DNA from: JAZDHV01 sp043810355
GTDB taxonomy: Archaea; Nanobdellota; Nanobdellia; Woesearchaeales; JAGVYU01
DNA length: 28,379 nucleotides
Assembly (NCBI GenBank): GCA_043810355.1
Contig: JBDROB010000001.1
Span: 1 to 28,379, forward strand
Reading direction: 5' to 3'
The position numbers and the translations under genes are program-made. Below are positions 1 to 6,652 of this stretch, in pieces. The notes under the pieces are model-generated. The model made no database searches. It was not told the DNA's origin and saw nothing but the letters and a program-made list of their open reading frames with translations. The stretch's first letter is position 1, and each line of letters opens with the position of its first letter.

Positions 1-50
1 ATAATAAAATCATATAATAGAATATGATTAATAAATAAGATTTAATGCAG

Positions 51-70
51 GATATAAATGCTTTTATATC
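51..70 (+). promoter_or_regulatory. Palindromic TATA-like promoter element of the Cys-repeat gene
   Basis: GATATAAA, a four-base TGCT spacer, then TTTATATC form a perfect 8-bp inverted repeat that also contains TATA-like sequence. A start site about 25 bases downstream would give a leader of roughly 55 bases that ends with a GAGGGGAT ribosome-binding site (128-135). Whether the palindrome is a protein-binding site or only TATA symmetry cannot be told from sequence. Confidence 0.45.
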
Positions 71-139
71 ATTTTCATAACTACTGAAATAAAGATAAAT
101 CAAGAAAAGGAGTTTACTATATTAAACGAGGGGATATTT

Positions 140-622
140 ATGAAAAAAATATATCTTATTTTAGCTATTATGATGGTTATAGGAGCTTTCTCTGCTTTAT
201 CAGTCTCTGCCAGCTGGGTAAAGACTGGATGGACAGACGGCAAATATAATTACCAGGTTGAGCCGAGAATGGAACAAGAAGTCCAGGTCGTGAGAGCCTG
301 CTCTGGGTTTGAAGTGACACATTACAAGAAAACTGCTGAATGCCCAGAAGAAGATGATTATGAGACTGTGTATTACAAGAAATCCAAGACTTGCCCTCAA
401 GAGGAAGATGATGATGTAGTCTATTGGAAAAAGAACAAAGACTGCCCACAATCAGAGAGGTTTAAGACTATATATTATTCGACTAAGACAGATTGTGAAG
501 AAAGGCCAGGGCCAAAGACATATTATTACAAGAAGAGCAATGCATGCCCTGAAGATGACAGATATAATGTGTGGTATTGGAAAAAAGGGCCTTGCTGCGA
601 TGGATGGATTCCTAAATATTAG
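140..622 (+). CDS. Secreted cysteine-repeat protein (six ~17-aa repeats)
   Basis: No family recognised. Residues 1-24 are a clear Sec signal peptide (Lys-Lys, hydrophobic core, SVSA end), so the protein is exported. From about residue 52 to the C-terminus the chain is almost entirely six tandem repeats of 17-18 residues with the pattern [TV]-x-Y-[YW]-K-K-x-x-x-C-P followed by an acidic stretch. Each copy carries one cysteine, and the last has a CC pair. Copy 4 is the most divergent (YYSTKTDCEE). The alternating aromatic, Lys-Lys and acidic segments suggest a small solenoid or disulfide-linked repeat on the cell surface, which is inference. Start: ATG at 140 follows a GAGGGGAT ribosome-binding site. 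The gene converges on and overlaps by four bases the small gene on the other strand. Protein of unknown function, but the coding call is strong. Confidence 0.85.
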   Translation: MKKIYLILAIMMVIGAFSALSVSASWVKTGWTDGKYNYQVEPRMEQEVQVVRACSGFEVTHYKKTAECPEEDDYETVYYKKSKTCPQEEDDDVVYWKKNKDCPQSERFKTIYYSTKTDCEERPGPKTYYYKKSNACPEDDRYNVWYWKKGPCCDGWIPKY

Positions 623-897
623 TCATTTAGAATTTGATCAATTTCTTTCTTTTTTTCAATATTTAACGAAATGTGAATTTCATTAGTTTTCTTGTATTTT
701 TTAATCATCTCAAGCTTATATAATTCAATCAAGGCTTGTTTTGTTTCTTTTCTTCCTATTAAATGTTTAGGAAGACCTTTGAAAATATTTCTCTCTTCTG
801 TATGGGAAGCTCCCCATTTTGGGGGTGAAAAATTCATAAGTTTTCTTATGAAAAATTTCTGGATGTCAATTTTGTTCATACTATATGGAGTTATCAC
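619..897 (-). CDS. Small hypothetical protein, possibly winged-helix-like
   Basis: A 92-aa ORF that is basic and helix-rich, with no signal peptide or membrane segment. The middle (GLPKHLIGRKETKQALIELYKLEMIKK, in part) reads like a helix-turn-helix or winged-helix core, with a strand-like IHISLNIEKK near the end, but I cannot name a family. It starts with GTG at 897. An alternative ATG at 879 lies about 26 bases from an AT-rich TATA-like stretch (900-908) and may be the true leaderless start. It converges with the Cys-repeat gene and diverges from the winged-helix regulator at 1017. Confidence 0.6.
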   Translation of the reverse strand: MITPYSMNKIDIQKFFIRKLMNFSPPKWGASHTEERNIFKGLPKHLIGRKETKQALIELYKLEMIKKYKKTNEIHISLNIEKKKEIDQILND

Positions 898-901
898 TCC
901 T
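884..901. repeat. Small perfect hairpin over the start of the 619-897 gene
   Basis: On the minus strand GGAGT-GATA-ACTCC forms a 5-bp stem with a GATA loop. It lies exactly over the annotated GTG start and a GGAG ribosome-binding-like sequence, within about 886-901. It could mask the start, act as an operator, or simply be coincidence at this length. Confidence 0.3.
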
Positions 902-984
902 TAATATTATTAATCCAATAATTTTCGAAAATTTTTCAATTGTGAATGTCTCATTTTGATACATCACTGTTTCAAAACAAAACA

Positions 985-992
985 TTTAAATA
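985..992 (+). promoter_or_regulatory. Archaeal TATA box for leaderless regulator gene
   Basis: TTTAAATA is centred about 28 bases before the ATG at 1017 in a 119-base divergent intergenic region. No ribosome-binding site precedes the ATG. The spacing fits transcription starting at or one or two bases before the start codon, i.e. a leaderless mRNA, which is common in archaea. Confidence 0.65.
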
Positions 993-1016
993 TTAGTTGT
1001 GATTATTTCATAATCC

Positions 1017-1355
1017 ATGGAAAACACAATATTTGTAAAATTTTTTGGAGATTCTCCAAAGATAAGAGTTTTAGACATGCTCATTACAGGAAGAGAGCTT
1101 GATTACAGCAAATCAGACATTGCTGAACAGGCTGGCATTGGAAGAGCAACATTTTATAGATTACTTGATGGTTTGTTAGATAGTAAAATAATTATTCTAA
1201 CTAGAAAGATAGGCAATATTCAATTGTATAAATTAAATCAAAATAATAAAGATATGAAAAAAATTGTTGAACTCTATGATTTTCTAATAAGAAATGCTTC
1301 TAATATGGAGATTGAGAGACAGAGAAAGAAAGAAGTGATTAAAGTAATAAAATAA
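1017..1355 (+). CDS. Winged helix-turn-helix transcriptional regulator
   Basis: A 112-aa cytoplasmic protein. Residues about 8-75 form a typical archaeal winged-helix domain: FFGDSPKIRVLDML (helix 1), YSKSDIAEQAGIGRATFYRLL (helix-turn-helix), then LLDSKIIILTRKIGNIQLYKL (wing). The C-terminal 35 residues are a basic helix that could dimerise. The family is small MarR/ArsR-like single-domain regulators; target and ligand cannot be told. The start codon is set by the TATA box at 985-992 (leaderless). Nothing in the window reveals its regulon; it diverges from the small gene at 619-897 and could control that promoter region. Confidence 0.8.
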   Translation: MENTIFVKFFGDSPKIRVLDMLITGRELDYSKSDIAEQAGIGRATFYRLLDGLLDSKIIILTRKIGNIQLYKLNQNNKDMKKIVELYDFLIRNASNMEIERQRKKEVIKVIK

Positions 1356-1395
1356 AAGTATGGGCCTACGGGGATTCGAACCCCGATTAAGCGGT

Positions 1396-1422
1396 ATCTT
1401 CCCAAACTTTAAGAGGTTTGAG
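1396..1422 (-). other. tRNA intron 2, canonical position 37/38
   Basis: A 27-base intron. The splice motif is a strict bulge-helix-bulge: anticodon stem AGCGG/CCGCU, 4-bp helix CUUC/GAAG, three-base bulges GGC (5' side) and AUA (3' side), then a six-pair intron helix UCAAAC/GUUUGG. Cuts fall after GG and after AU in the two bulges, as the archaeal tRNA endonuclease requires. Confidence 0.9.
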
Positions 1423-1439
1423 CCGAAGCCGCTTGTGCT

Positions 1440-1475
1440 TTCTGGCTTTGGCATAGCGGTTTGCTTGTGCCAAGT
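1440..1475 (-). other. tRNA intron 1, in the D-loop (non-canonical)
   Basis: A 36-base insertion between GGAU and AGCAC of the D arm. Removing it restores a normal D-loop (AATGGATA) and D stem (GTGT with GCAC). Flanking pairing resembles a relaxed bulge-helix-bulge: UGG/CCA, bulges AU^A and AA^A, and intron helix CUUGGCA with UGCCAAAG (one bulged A). The intron contains a copy of GCACAAGC, which also occurs at the start of the second exon, so a naive fold could choose the wrong D stem. The exact cut may shift by one base. Confidence 0.75.
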
Positions 1476-1518
1476 ATCCATTACACCATAGGCCCATGGA
1501 AATGAATAGTTTTATTCT

Positions 1519-1527
1519 ATATTTAAA
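1519..1527 (-). promoter_or_regulatory. TATA box for tRNA-Arg
   Basis: On the minus strand TTTAAATAT is centred about 28 bases upstream of the mature tRNA 5' end at 1495, which puts initiation within a base or two of the tRNA. T-rich runs on the same strand (about 1535-1572) probably terminate the long pilus operon just before this promoter. Confidence 0.65.
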
Positions 1528-1584
1528 ACTTGTTGTAAAAACTGAAAAATAATTTTAGAAGGAAAAAATTCAATATTGGATAAA

Positions 1585-3264
1585 TTATATATTCTTAAGA
1601 TGGATATGCTTGTATTCGAGGGATGTCTCATAAATGTATGAAAAATATGAGGATAGGTAAAATATTAACAGGATGATGATGAACAATAGGAAATGGAATG
1701 AGATAAAATAATTCCAATAATTCCCCTGCGAGAACAATAAAAAGAAAGTCCTTGGGAATACAGCAATGACACTGCTAAAATAAAAAAAGATATACAGTCC
1801 AATGACAAAGTCAATTATGAACAAAGAGACTCCAATCATTATCTTATCAATAGTCTTGTTCTTCAAGAGGAAAAAGACAGAAGTGCATATCAATAAGGCC
1901 AGAATGATTGTTAGAGGAAGATAGATCAAGCCATTATCAGAAATGTTATTTGTCATGAGATCTACTCCAACAATGCCGTTGTTGATATCAAAGAATCCTA
2001 TACTAAAAATTGGATTAAGGACTAACACAAATAGGGATGCCAAAAAAAGACTTAGGATAAGTGGATTTATTGAAAGATTCCTTTTTTTAAACATTTTATA
2101 CCACAAAATAAATGGACTCAAGACCAGGATCAACAATGCATAAATATTGAACAGATATCCTGCAATGATTGAGATGATATCAAGGTTATTGCCTGCAAAA
2201 GCTGAAATGTCCTCGATCAGAAGGTTGGCAAGAGGCTGATGCGTCTCAGGATCAAGTGAATTAAAGTAAAGGATATCAACAGAACCAGTTGTATAAGGTA
2301 TGATGAAAATTATCATATCTGTAAATATGTGGACTAGTATCAAAATAACAATGGCAAGGTGCACTTTCCTCTTATCCTTGAAAAGAGAGACAAGCTTGGT
2401 GATAAAATCATTTATATGGACTGATAGATGAAATAAAAATCTGACTAATACATTCTTTTTAGCAGTTTTATTCACTTTTATCTTATTTTTATCTATTGCC
2501 AAAAGATAAAAGAGTATTATCATTGAAAATAATGAGACTAAAGTCAAAAGGAATGGGATCTCAATAAGGATGACAAGCCATTTCATCATAAAATTAAAAA
2601 CAATCAGGAAAAAGGCAATTAGAATAAAATAGATAGACAGGAATCTCTTGACAATACTGGTGAGATCGATTTTTTGATTATTATTCTTGTTTATATTATA
2701 CTGGTTCTTATTATTCTTTTTTTTATTATTCTTGGATCCATCATCATTTTTTATGCCTTTTTTATGGATTATTGAAAGGAAACTTTCACTGCTTATTCTA
2801 CAATATATCGCTAAATACAATGAAAGGATTATCACTGATAATCCACCTACAATAAATGAAATCTGCTGTATCAGATAGCGGTTATTGAAGATGAATTCTA
2901 TGAAAGGCCTTGTTAAGTTAAAATCTTTCAAAGGAATTGTTAAAAAATAAATTATATCCTTAAGAAAAAGAGAAAAATAACTGAACAGGATAAGGATATC
3001 AATATCCTTCTTATTCAAACCAAAGAAATGCTTTGTGATTATATCCTTATTCTTCCCCCCAAATAATATCAATGCAAGATTGAATCTATAGAGTATCACA
3101 GCAATAATAATAATACCAATCAGTTTTTTACCTAGCTCAATATCAGGATTATTTGTGGAGAATAAATTTATTGTGAGCAGGACTAGGATTAATATCAAAA
3201 GACCAATTAGTCCTCTTTGTTTTTTTCTATGCTTCTCTTTGTGTTTCTCTCTTCCTTTTATCAT
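1585..3264 (-). CDS. Large polytopic membrane protein of the pilus locus, unknown function
   Basis: A 559-aa protein with about a dozen hydrophobic segments, very rich in Ile, Leu and Phe. A basic N-terminus (KGREKHKEKHRKKQRG) and a strongly charged, Asn/Lys-rich cytoplasmic-looking loop at about residues 170-200 separate two groups of membrane helices. I recognise no family. It lacks the GxGD motif of prepilin peptidases, so it should not be called PibD/ArlK. The ATG overlaps the stop of the TadC-like gene as ATGA, giving tight translational coupling and making it the last gene of the pilus operon. This position suggests a membrane component or anchor of the apparatus, which is inference only. 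Confidence 0.8.
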   Translation of the reverse strand: MIKGREKHKEKHRKKQRGLIGLLILILVLLTINLFSTNNPDIELGKKLIGIIIIAVILYRFNLALILFGGKNKDIITKHFFGLNKKDIDILILFSYFSLFLKDIIYFLTIPLKDFNLTRPFIEFIFNNRYLIQQISFIVGGLSVIILSLYLAIYCRISSESFLSIIHKKGIKNDDGSKNNKKKNNKNQYNINKNNNQKIDLTSIVKRFLSIYFILIAFFLIVFNFMMKWLVILIEIPFLLTLVSLFSMIILFYLLAIDKNKIKVNKTAKKNVLVRFLFHLSVHINDFITKLVSLFKDKRKVHLAIVILILVHIFTDMIIFIIPYTTGSVDILYFNSLDPETHQPLANLLIEDISAFAGNNLDIISIIAGYLFNIYALLILVLSPFILWYKMFKKRNLSINPLILSLFLASLFVLVLNPIFSIGFFDINNGIVGVDLMTNNISDNGLIYLPLTIILALLICTSVFFLLKNKTIDKIMIGVSLFIIDFVIGLYIFFYFSSVIAVFPRTFFLLFSQGNYWNYFISFHFLLFIIILLIFYLSSYFSYIYETSLEYKHIHLKNI

Positions 3265-4166
3265 GCTAATCCCTGGGCAAAGGTCATGGCAAAGAATGCA
3301 GCTGACATAAGTATAAAACTATGTTTGATACCTAGCTTCATAGCTCCTTCGCTGAGCTTTCCAATCACAAGCCCTGCAAACAGGCCTTGAATCAAGGCTA
3401 ACATGAGAAAAATGCCATGAATGCTGACAAACCAAGAACTCATTGAAACCACAAATCCTGAGATAGACCCATAGTTGATATCCACTTCCTGAGCAAGACT
3501 AGAACCTTGTGTAGCTGTCAATCCCTCTCCTGTAATTGAAGTCCCTTGCTGCAGTTCAAGAATATAAGGAATAAGCATGTTCTGGATCACTATCATTACT
3601 CCTAAGAAAACAAAGAAAATAATATAATTCTGGACTATTTGAGTATGCATAGCCGCTTTTCTCTTATCCTTGATCTTTTTAATTGAGAATAATGAATCTG
3701 TGATTGAGTCCAGAACATCCTCAAGATTTCCTCCAGATAACTCTGCTTCTATCACAGTAGAAATCGCCCTTTTTATGATATTGTTTTCAGTAGATTCTGC
3801 AAAACTCAAAAGAGCCTTATGCACAGGTATTCCCCATTCTATCTTATAAGATAGCTTTCTTATATAAGGTGTTAAATATCCATAATCTGTCTCAGCAACA
3901 TGCTGGATAGCCTTTGCAATTGGCATGCCAGACTTGACAACACCTACCAAGTTTCTGACAAATTCAGGGAACCTGTCTGCAATCTGCCTCTGCTTGTTGT
4001 TCTCCTTGAAGAAATCAAACCAATACTGGATCCATGCGAGAGAGATAGAAATTGCAAGAAGGGGAATCCACCAGATACTATCCATAAAAAATTTTATATC
4101 AACAAATATTAGGATCAAAGCTATGAAAATTGCTACCATATGCCTTAATCTTGTTCTTATTACCAT
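3261..4166 (-). CDS. TadC/ArlJ-type T2SSF platform protein (short)
   Basis: A 301-aa inner-membrane platform protein of the type II secretion F (T2SSF) superfamily. Two N-terminal membrane helices span about residues 8-45. They are followed by a cytoplasmic T2SSF helical domain at about 60-170 with the hallmark pattern RFPEFVRNLVGVVKSGMP...A, then ELSGGNLEDVLDSI. C-terminal membrane helices lie at about 185-210 and 240-300. In type IV pili and archaella this protein sits in the membrane and couples the cytoplasmic ATPase to filament assembly. It lies downstream of a second, larger T2SSF protein, so the system uses two platform subunits as Tad-like systems do. A 116-base gap upstream holds no gene and no clear promoter. 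An alternative start at Met10 is possible. Confidence 0.85.
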   Translation of the reverse strand: MVIRTRLRHMVAIFIALILIFVDIKFFMDSIWWIPLLAISISLAWIQYWFDFFKENNKQRQIADRFPEFVRNLVGVVKSGMPIAKAIQHVAETDYGYLTPYIRKLSYKIEWGIPVHKALLSFAESTENNIIKRAISTVIEAELSGGNLEDVLDSITDSLFSIKKIKDKRKAAMHTQIVQNYIIFFVFLGVMIVIQNMLIPYILELQQGTSITGEGLTATQGSSLAQEVDINYGSISGFVVSMSSWFVSIHGIFLMLALIQGLFAGLVIGKLSEGAMKLGIKHSFILMSAAFFAMTFAQGLA

Positions 4167-4282
4167 CTTATTCTCTTTTCTTGTTTGTGGTTTGTGATGT
4201 TTTTTGGATTTGGTCTGATTTTCTTAATCTTTAGATTTTTTTGGATCTTTAATATTTATCGGATCATAGCCTGATACCAATA

Positions 4283-6424
4283 CTATGACTCAGGCTGAGA
4301 CACCTCCAAAAACACAATGAATATTATATTTAGCAGAGGTATTACAATATAGGTGCCCATCCCGATTATCGTATCGACTGAAACTCCACCTATTTCACCA
4401 CCTAAAATGCTGATGAGTGAAAGTGCAGCAACGAAAAACAATGGGGCTGCAATCAATATTCCAGTATAGACATCAGAGAAAGCTGATATTGTCTCTGTGT
4501 ATTTCTGCCTTTCAATCTCATAGTTAAGCAGGGATTCCTTTGATTTATCGCTAAGATATTCATCAAGATTGCCTCCAGACTCAATTGTTGATATGATCCC
4601 CTCAAGGAATTCTTTGAAAGCCTTGCTTGGAGTTGTCTCTGCGACTGACCTGATAGCAGTGATCAGATCATAGCCAAATATTGATATAAACTGATTGATC
4701 TTCTCAGATTCAATACAAATCTCTCCATATTCATGCGATGAGGATATCAGCTTGAATAGTGCAGTTGGAGGCACACTGCTAGACGAAACAGCTGACATAT
4801 GATTGACTGCAAAAGGAAGATTTGTGTTAATATTCCTCTGCCTCTCTTTGGTCTTCATAGTCGGATAATAATAGAATGTTAAAAAGGTTGTAATACCTAC
4901 AATAATGCTCATGAAAATGGATTTGACAATGACAAGAGAGATTGGGTTTCCCTGCATAAAAAAAAGAGGAGGGAAAAGGAATAATCCAATCAATGGAGTC
5001 ACTAAAGTGGAGAATACCATAATATTCACATAAGTATTTGAAAGGATCTTTGTATTTGATGATCTCATATTGTTGTATAAATTCCTGAAAATATCAGGGA
5101 ATAGATCAATCAATGCATAGCTAATCTCCCTGACTGTAAGGTTTGAAATTATGCCTATAAGTGTCGGCTTGTAAAGCTTAAGTGCTTTCTGTTTTGTAAG
5201 AATCTTATGAATCCTCTCAGCCTCTTTTTTCAGCATATCACTGCTGATATGAGGAGTCTTTTCAACATCCATATAGTTTCCAGTCCTGAGAAACCTGAAC
5301 CTAAGATCTTTCTCAATAAGTTTCTTTTTCTTGTAAATTGGAGAATCCCTGAAACTCAATGATCTTAAGATATGCTTAAACAGGCTGAACTTGATAGGTT
5401 GTGCAAGCTTGACTTTTCCTTCTTTATCACCAATGCTTTTTTCTTCTCCAACAATATCCTCAAAAAGCGTGGGTTTCTTGCCTGTAAATATAGATCTTAA
5501 CTTAACAATGAACTTGACTCTCCTGCCAGGGACAGGGCTGACCTCTTGCTCATCCATGTATTGCTTTGCAATCCTTGGTTTTGGCTCAAACACTCTTGTC
5601 TTTGGTATCTTCTGATCAGATTTCTGAAGGACAAAAGGCTCTTTTTTCTTGACTAAGACTCTCTTGAAATTATCCCAATAAGATGGTGCGAATTCTTCAA
5701 CCTCAAAATGTGTTTCCTTAATTATCTCCTTTTCCTTAGGTTTCTTTGTTTCTCTGCCAATACTTTTACGTCTATCAACTTCTTCTCTTCCATATGAGGA
5801 AGGAGGGTACTCAACTGGAGATTCTTTTAGGTGGACAACCTTTTGTTTTGATGATATCTTCTGCTCTGAATGTCTTGGACTAAAAACTGACTTTATACCT
5901 CCAATTATTGAACTAAAGAATCCTGAAACCCCATGACTTGCTGGTCTAAAACCTCTTGCGCTATCCTCATCAAAAGGCGTTTCCCATGGCTGTTCTGTTA
6001 CTTTTATTTGTCTTGTTCCCTCTTCAGAAGGTTCTTTCCTGAATCTTTCTTTTGGTGATGGAGAAAATTTTAGGTCTGGTCTTGGCGGCTCTTCAATAGG
6101 CTCAGGTCTTGAGATCATAGGAGCAGTCATATCAATCTTTTCCTCATAGATCTCAAAGAAAATCTTAGAATTGATGTAGTCAATGCTTTTTAAGCTTTGG
6201 ACAATCTGGATTGAATAATATTCATTCCATTCTTCATGTGTCTTTTCCTTCAGCAGATGATCATATAATCTCTTGTATTTGAAATATCCAAACTTCTTAG
6301 ATTGATAGAAAGAGTCAAGGTTCTTTAACTTGGTATTGAACTCCTCTTGATATTTAGAAATAGCTTCAATCTCCCTTGCCAATTCAAGGATTTTTTCACA
6401 ATATTCTTGCACATTTTGGGACAT
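4283..6424 (-). CDS. TadB/ArlJ-type T2SSF platform protein with long cytoplasmic N-terminal extension
   Basis: 713 aa, more than twice the usual length of a single T2SSF subunit. Residues 1-100 are helical and charged. Residues about 100-330 are low-complexity, rich in Pro, Lys, Arg, Glu and Ser (RPEPIEEPPRPDLKF and similar), and probably disordered. The membrane part begins near 465 with two helices (NIMVFSTLVTPLIGLFLFPP and a second at about 495-518). The T2SSF domain lies at about 535-650 (LPFAVNHMSAVSSSSVPP, then ESGGNLDEYL), followed by two C-terminal helices. It would form the membrane platform with the neighbouring 301-aa protein. Its ATG is separated by one base from the stop of the upstream coiled-coil gene, so translation is coupled. 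The extension is unusual and may dock the ATPase or the small coiled-coil protein. Confidence 0.85.
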   Translation of the reverse strand: MSQNVQEYCEKILELAREIEAISKYQEEFNTKLKNLDSFYQSKKFGYFKYKRLYDHLLKEKTHEEWNEYYSIQIVQSLKSIDYINSKIFFEIYEEKIDMTAPMISRPEPIEEPPRPDLKFSPSPKERFRKEPSEEGTRQIKVTEQPWETPFDEDSARGFRPASHGVSGFFSSIIGGIKSVFSPRHSEQKISSKQKVVHLKESPVEYPPSSYGREEVDRRKSIGRETKKPKEKEIIKETHFEVEEFAPSYWDNFKRVLVKKKEPFVLQKSDQKIPKTRVFEPKPRIAKQYMDEQEVSPVPGRRVKFIVKLRSIFTGKKPTLFEDIVGEEKSIGDKEGKVKLAQPIKFSLFKHILRSLSFRDSPIYKKKKLIEKDLRFRFLRTGNYMDVEKTPHISSDMLKKEAERIHKILTKQKALKLYKPTLIGIISNLTVREISYALIDLFPDIFRNLYNNMRSSNTKILSNTYVNIMVFSTLVTPLIGLFLFPPLFFMQGNPISLVIVKSIFMSIIVGITTFLTFYYYPTMKTKERQRNINTNLPFAVNHMSAVSSSSVPPTALFKLISSSHEYGEICIESEKINQFISIFGYDLITAIRSVAETTPSKAFKEFLEGIISTIESGGNLDEYLSDKSKESLLNYEIERQKYTETISAFSDVYTGILIAAPLFFVAALSLISILGGEIGGVSVDTIIGMGTYIVIPLLNIIFIVFLEVSQPES

Positions 6425-6425
6425 T

Positions 6426-6638
6426 TTAAGCTAATTTTCTCTCTAGCTCTCTTATTTCTTTCTTAATTTCAAATGTAAGCTTCAGGATCTCCTGCTTGCC
6501 TACCCTTAATTTTGAAATCAGTGAGTCAGCTTCCTGGCTGCTTGAAGGAGAGACTGTCTTAAGTTCTTCCATGAGACTATTTATAGATTTCATCTTTAAT
6601 GCTGAGTTCTTTATTGATTCAATGTGGGATATATTCAT
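6426..6638 (-). CDS. Small coiled-coil protein between ATPase and platform genes
   Basis: A 70-aa, highly charged, helical protein without signal peptide or cysteines. The second half (LISKLRVGKQEILKLTFEIK and on to the end) has heptad-like leucine/isoleucine spacing. It lies 14 bases after the ATPase gene and one base before the platform gene, so it belongs to the same transcript. A role as a cytoplasmic adaptor between ATPase and platform is a guess from position. No family recognised. Confidence 0.7.
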   Translation of the reverse strand: MNISHIESIKNSALKMKSINSLMEELKTVSPSSSQEADSLISKLRVGKQEILKLTFEIKKEIRELERKLA

Positions 6639-6652
6639 CTTGTTTTAACTTC

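Larger units (their letters stand above)
1361..1495 (-). tRNA. trnR(ucg): tRNA-Arg(UCG) with two introns
   Basis: Read on the minus strand, the acceptor stem GGGCCTA/TAGGCCC, T arm CGGGG-TTCGAAT-CCCCG and anticodon stem AGCGG/CCGCT are all perfect. The mature form needs two introns removed. With both out, the D arm is GTGT-AATGGATA-GCAC and the anticodon loop is CTTCGGA, so the anticodon is UCG (plus-strand 1424-1426). Intron 2 (1396-1422, 27 bases, after position 37) lies in a canonical bulge-helix-bulge: CUUC/GAAG four-pair helix, bulges GG^C and AU^A, and outer helix UCAAAC/GUUUGG. Intron 1 (1440-1475, 36 bases) is in the D-loop with a relaxed version of the same motif. The mature tRNA is 72 bases including discriminator A at 1361. 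CCA is not encoded. A T-rich stretch follows the 3' end. Confidence 0.93.

Noticed and set aside
177..451. Two overlapping antisense ORFs in the Cys-repeat gene
   Set aside because: They are shadows of a repetitive coding gene, with no promoter or ribosome-binding site.
1284..1481. 65-aa minus-strand ORF
   Set aside because: It lies across the tRNA-Arg gene and its introns; the RNA gene explains the sequence.
1361..1495. Class II (Leu/Ser) tRNA with a long variable arm, or a split tRNA
   Set aside because: The variable loop is only four bases once the intron is removed, and both halves are contiguous with a proper splice motif.
1585..3264. 559-aa membrane protein as the missing prepilin peptidase
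   Set aside because: No GxGD motif with a partner Asp, and the length and helix number do not fit PibD/ArlK.
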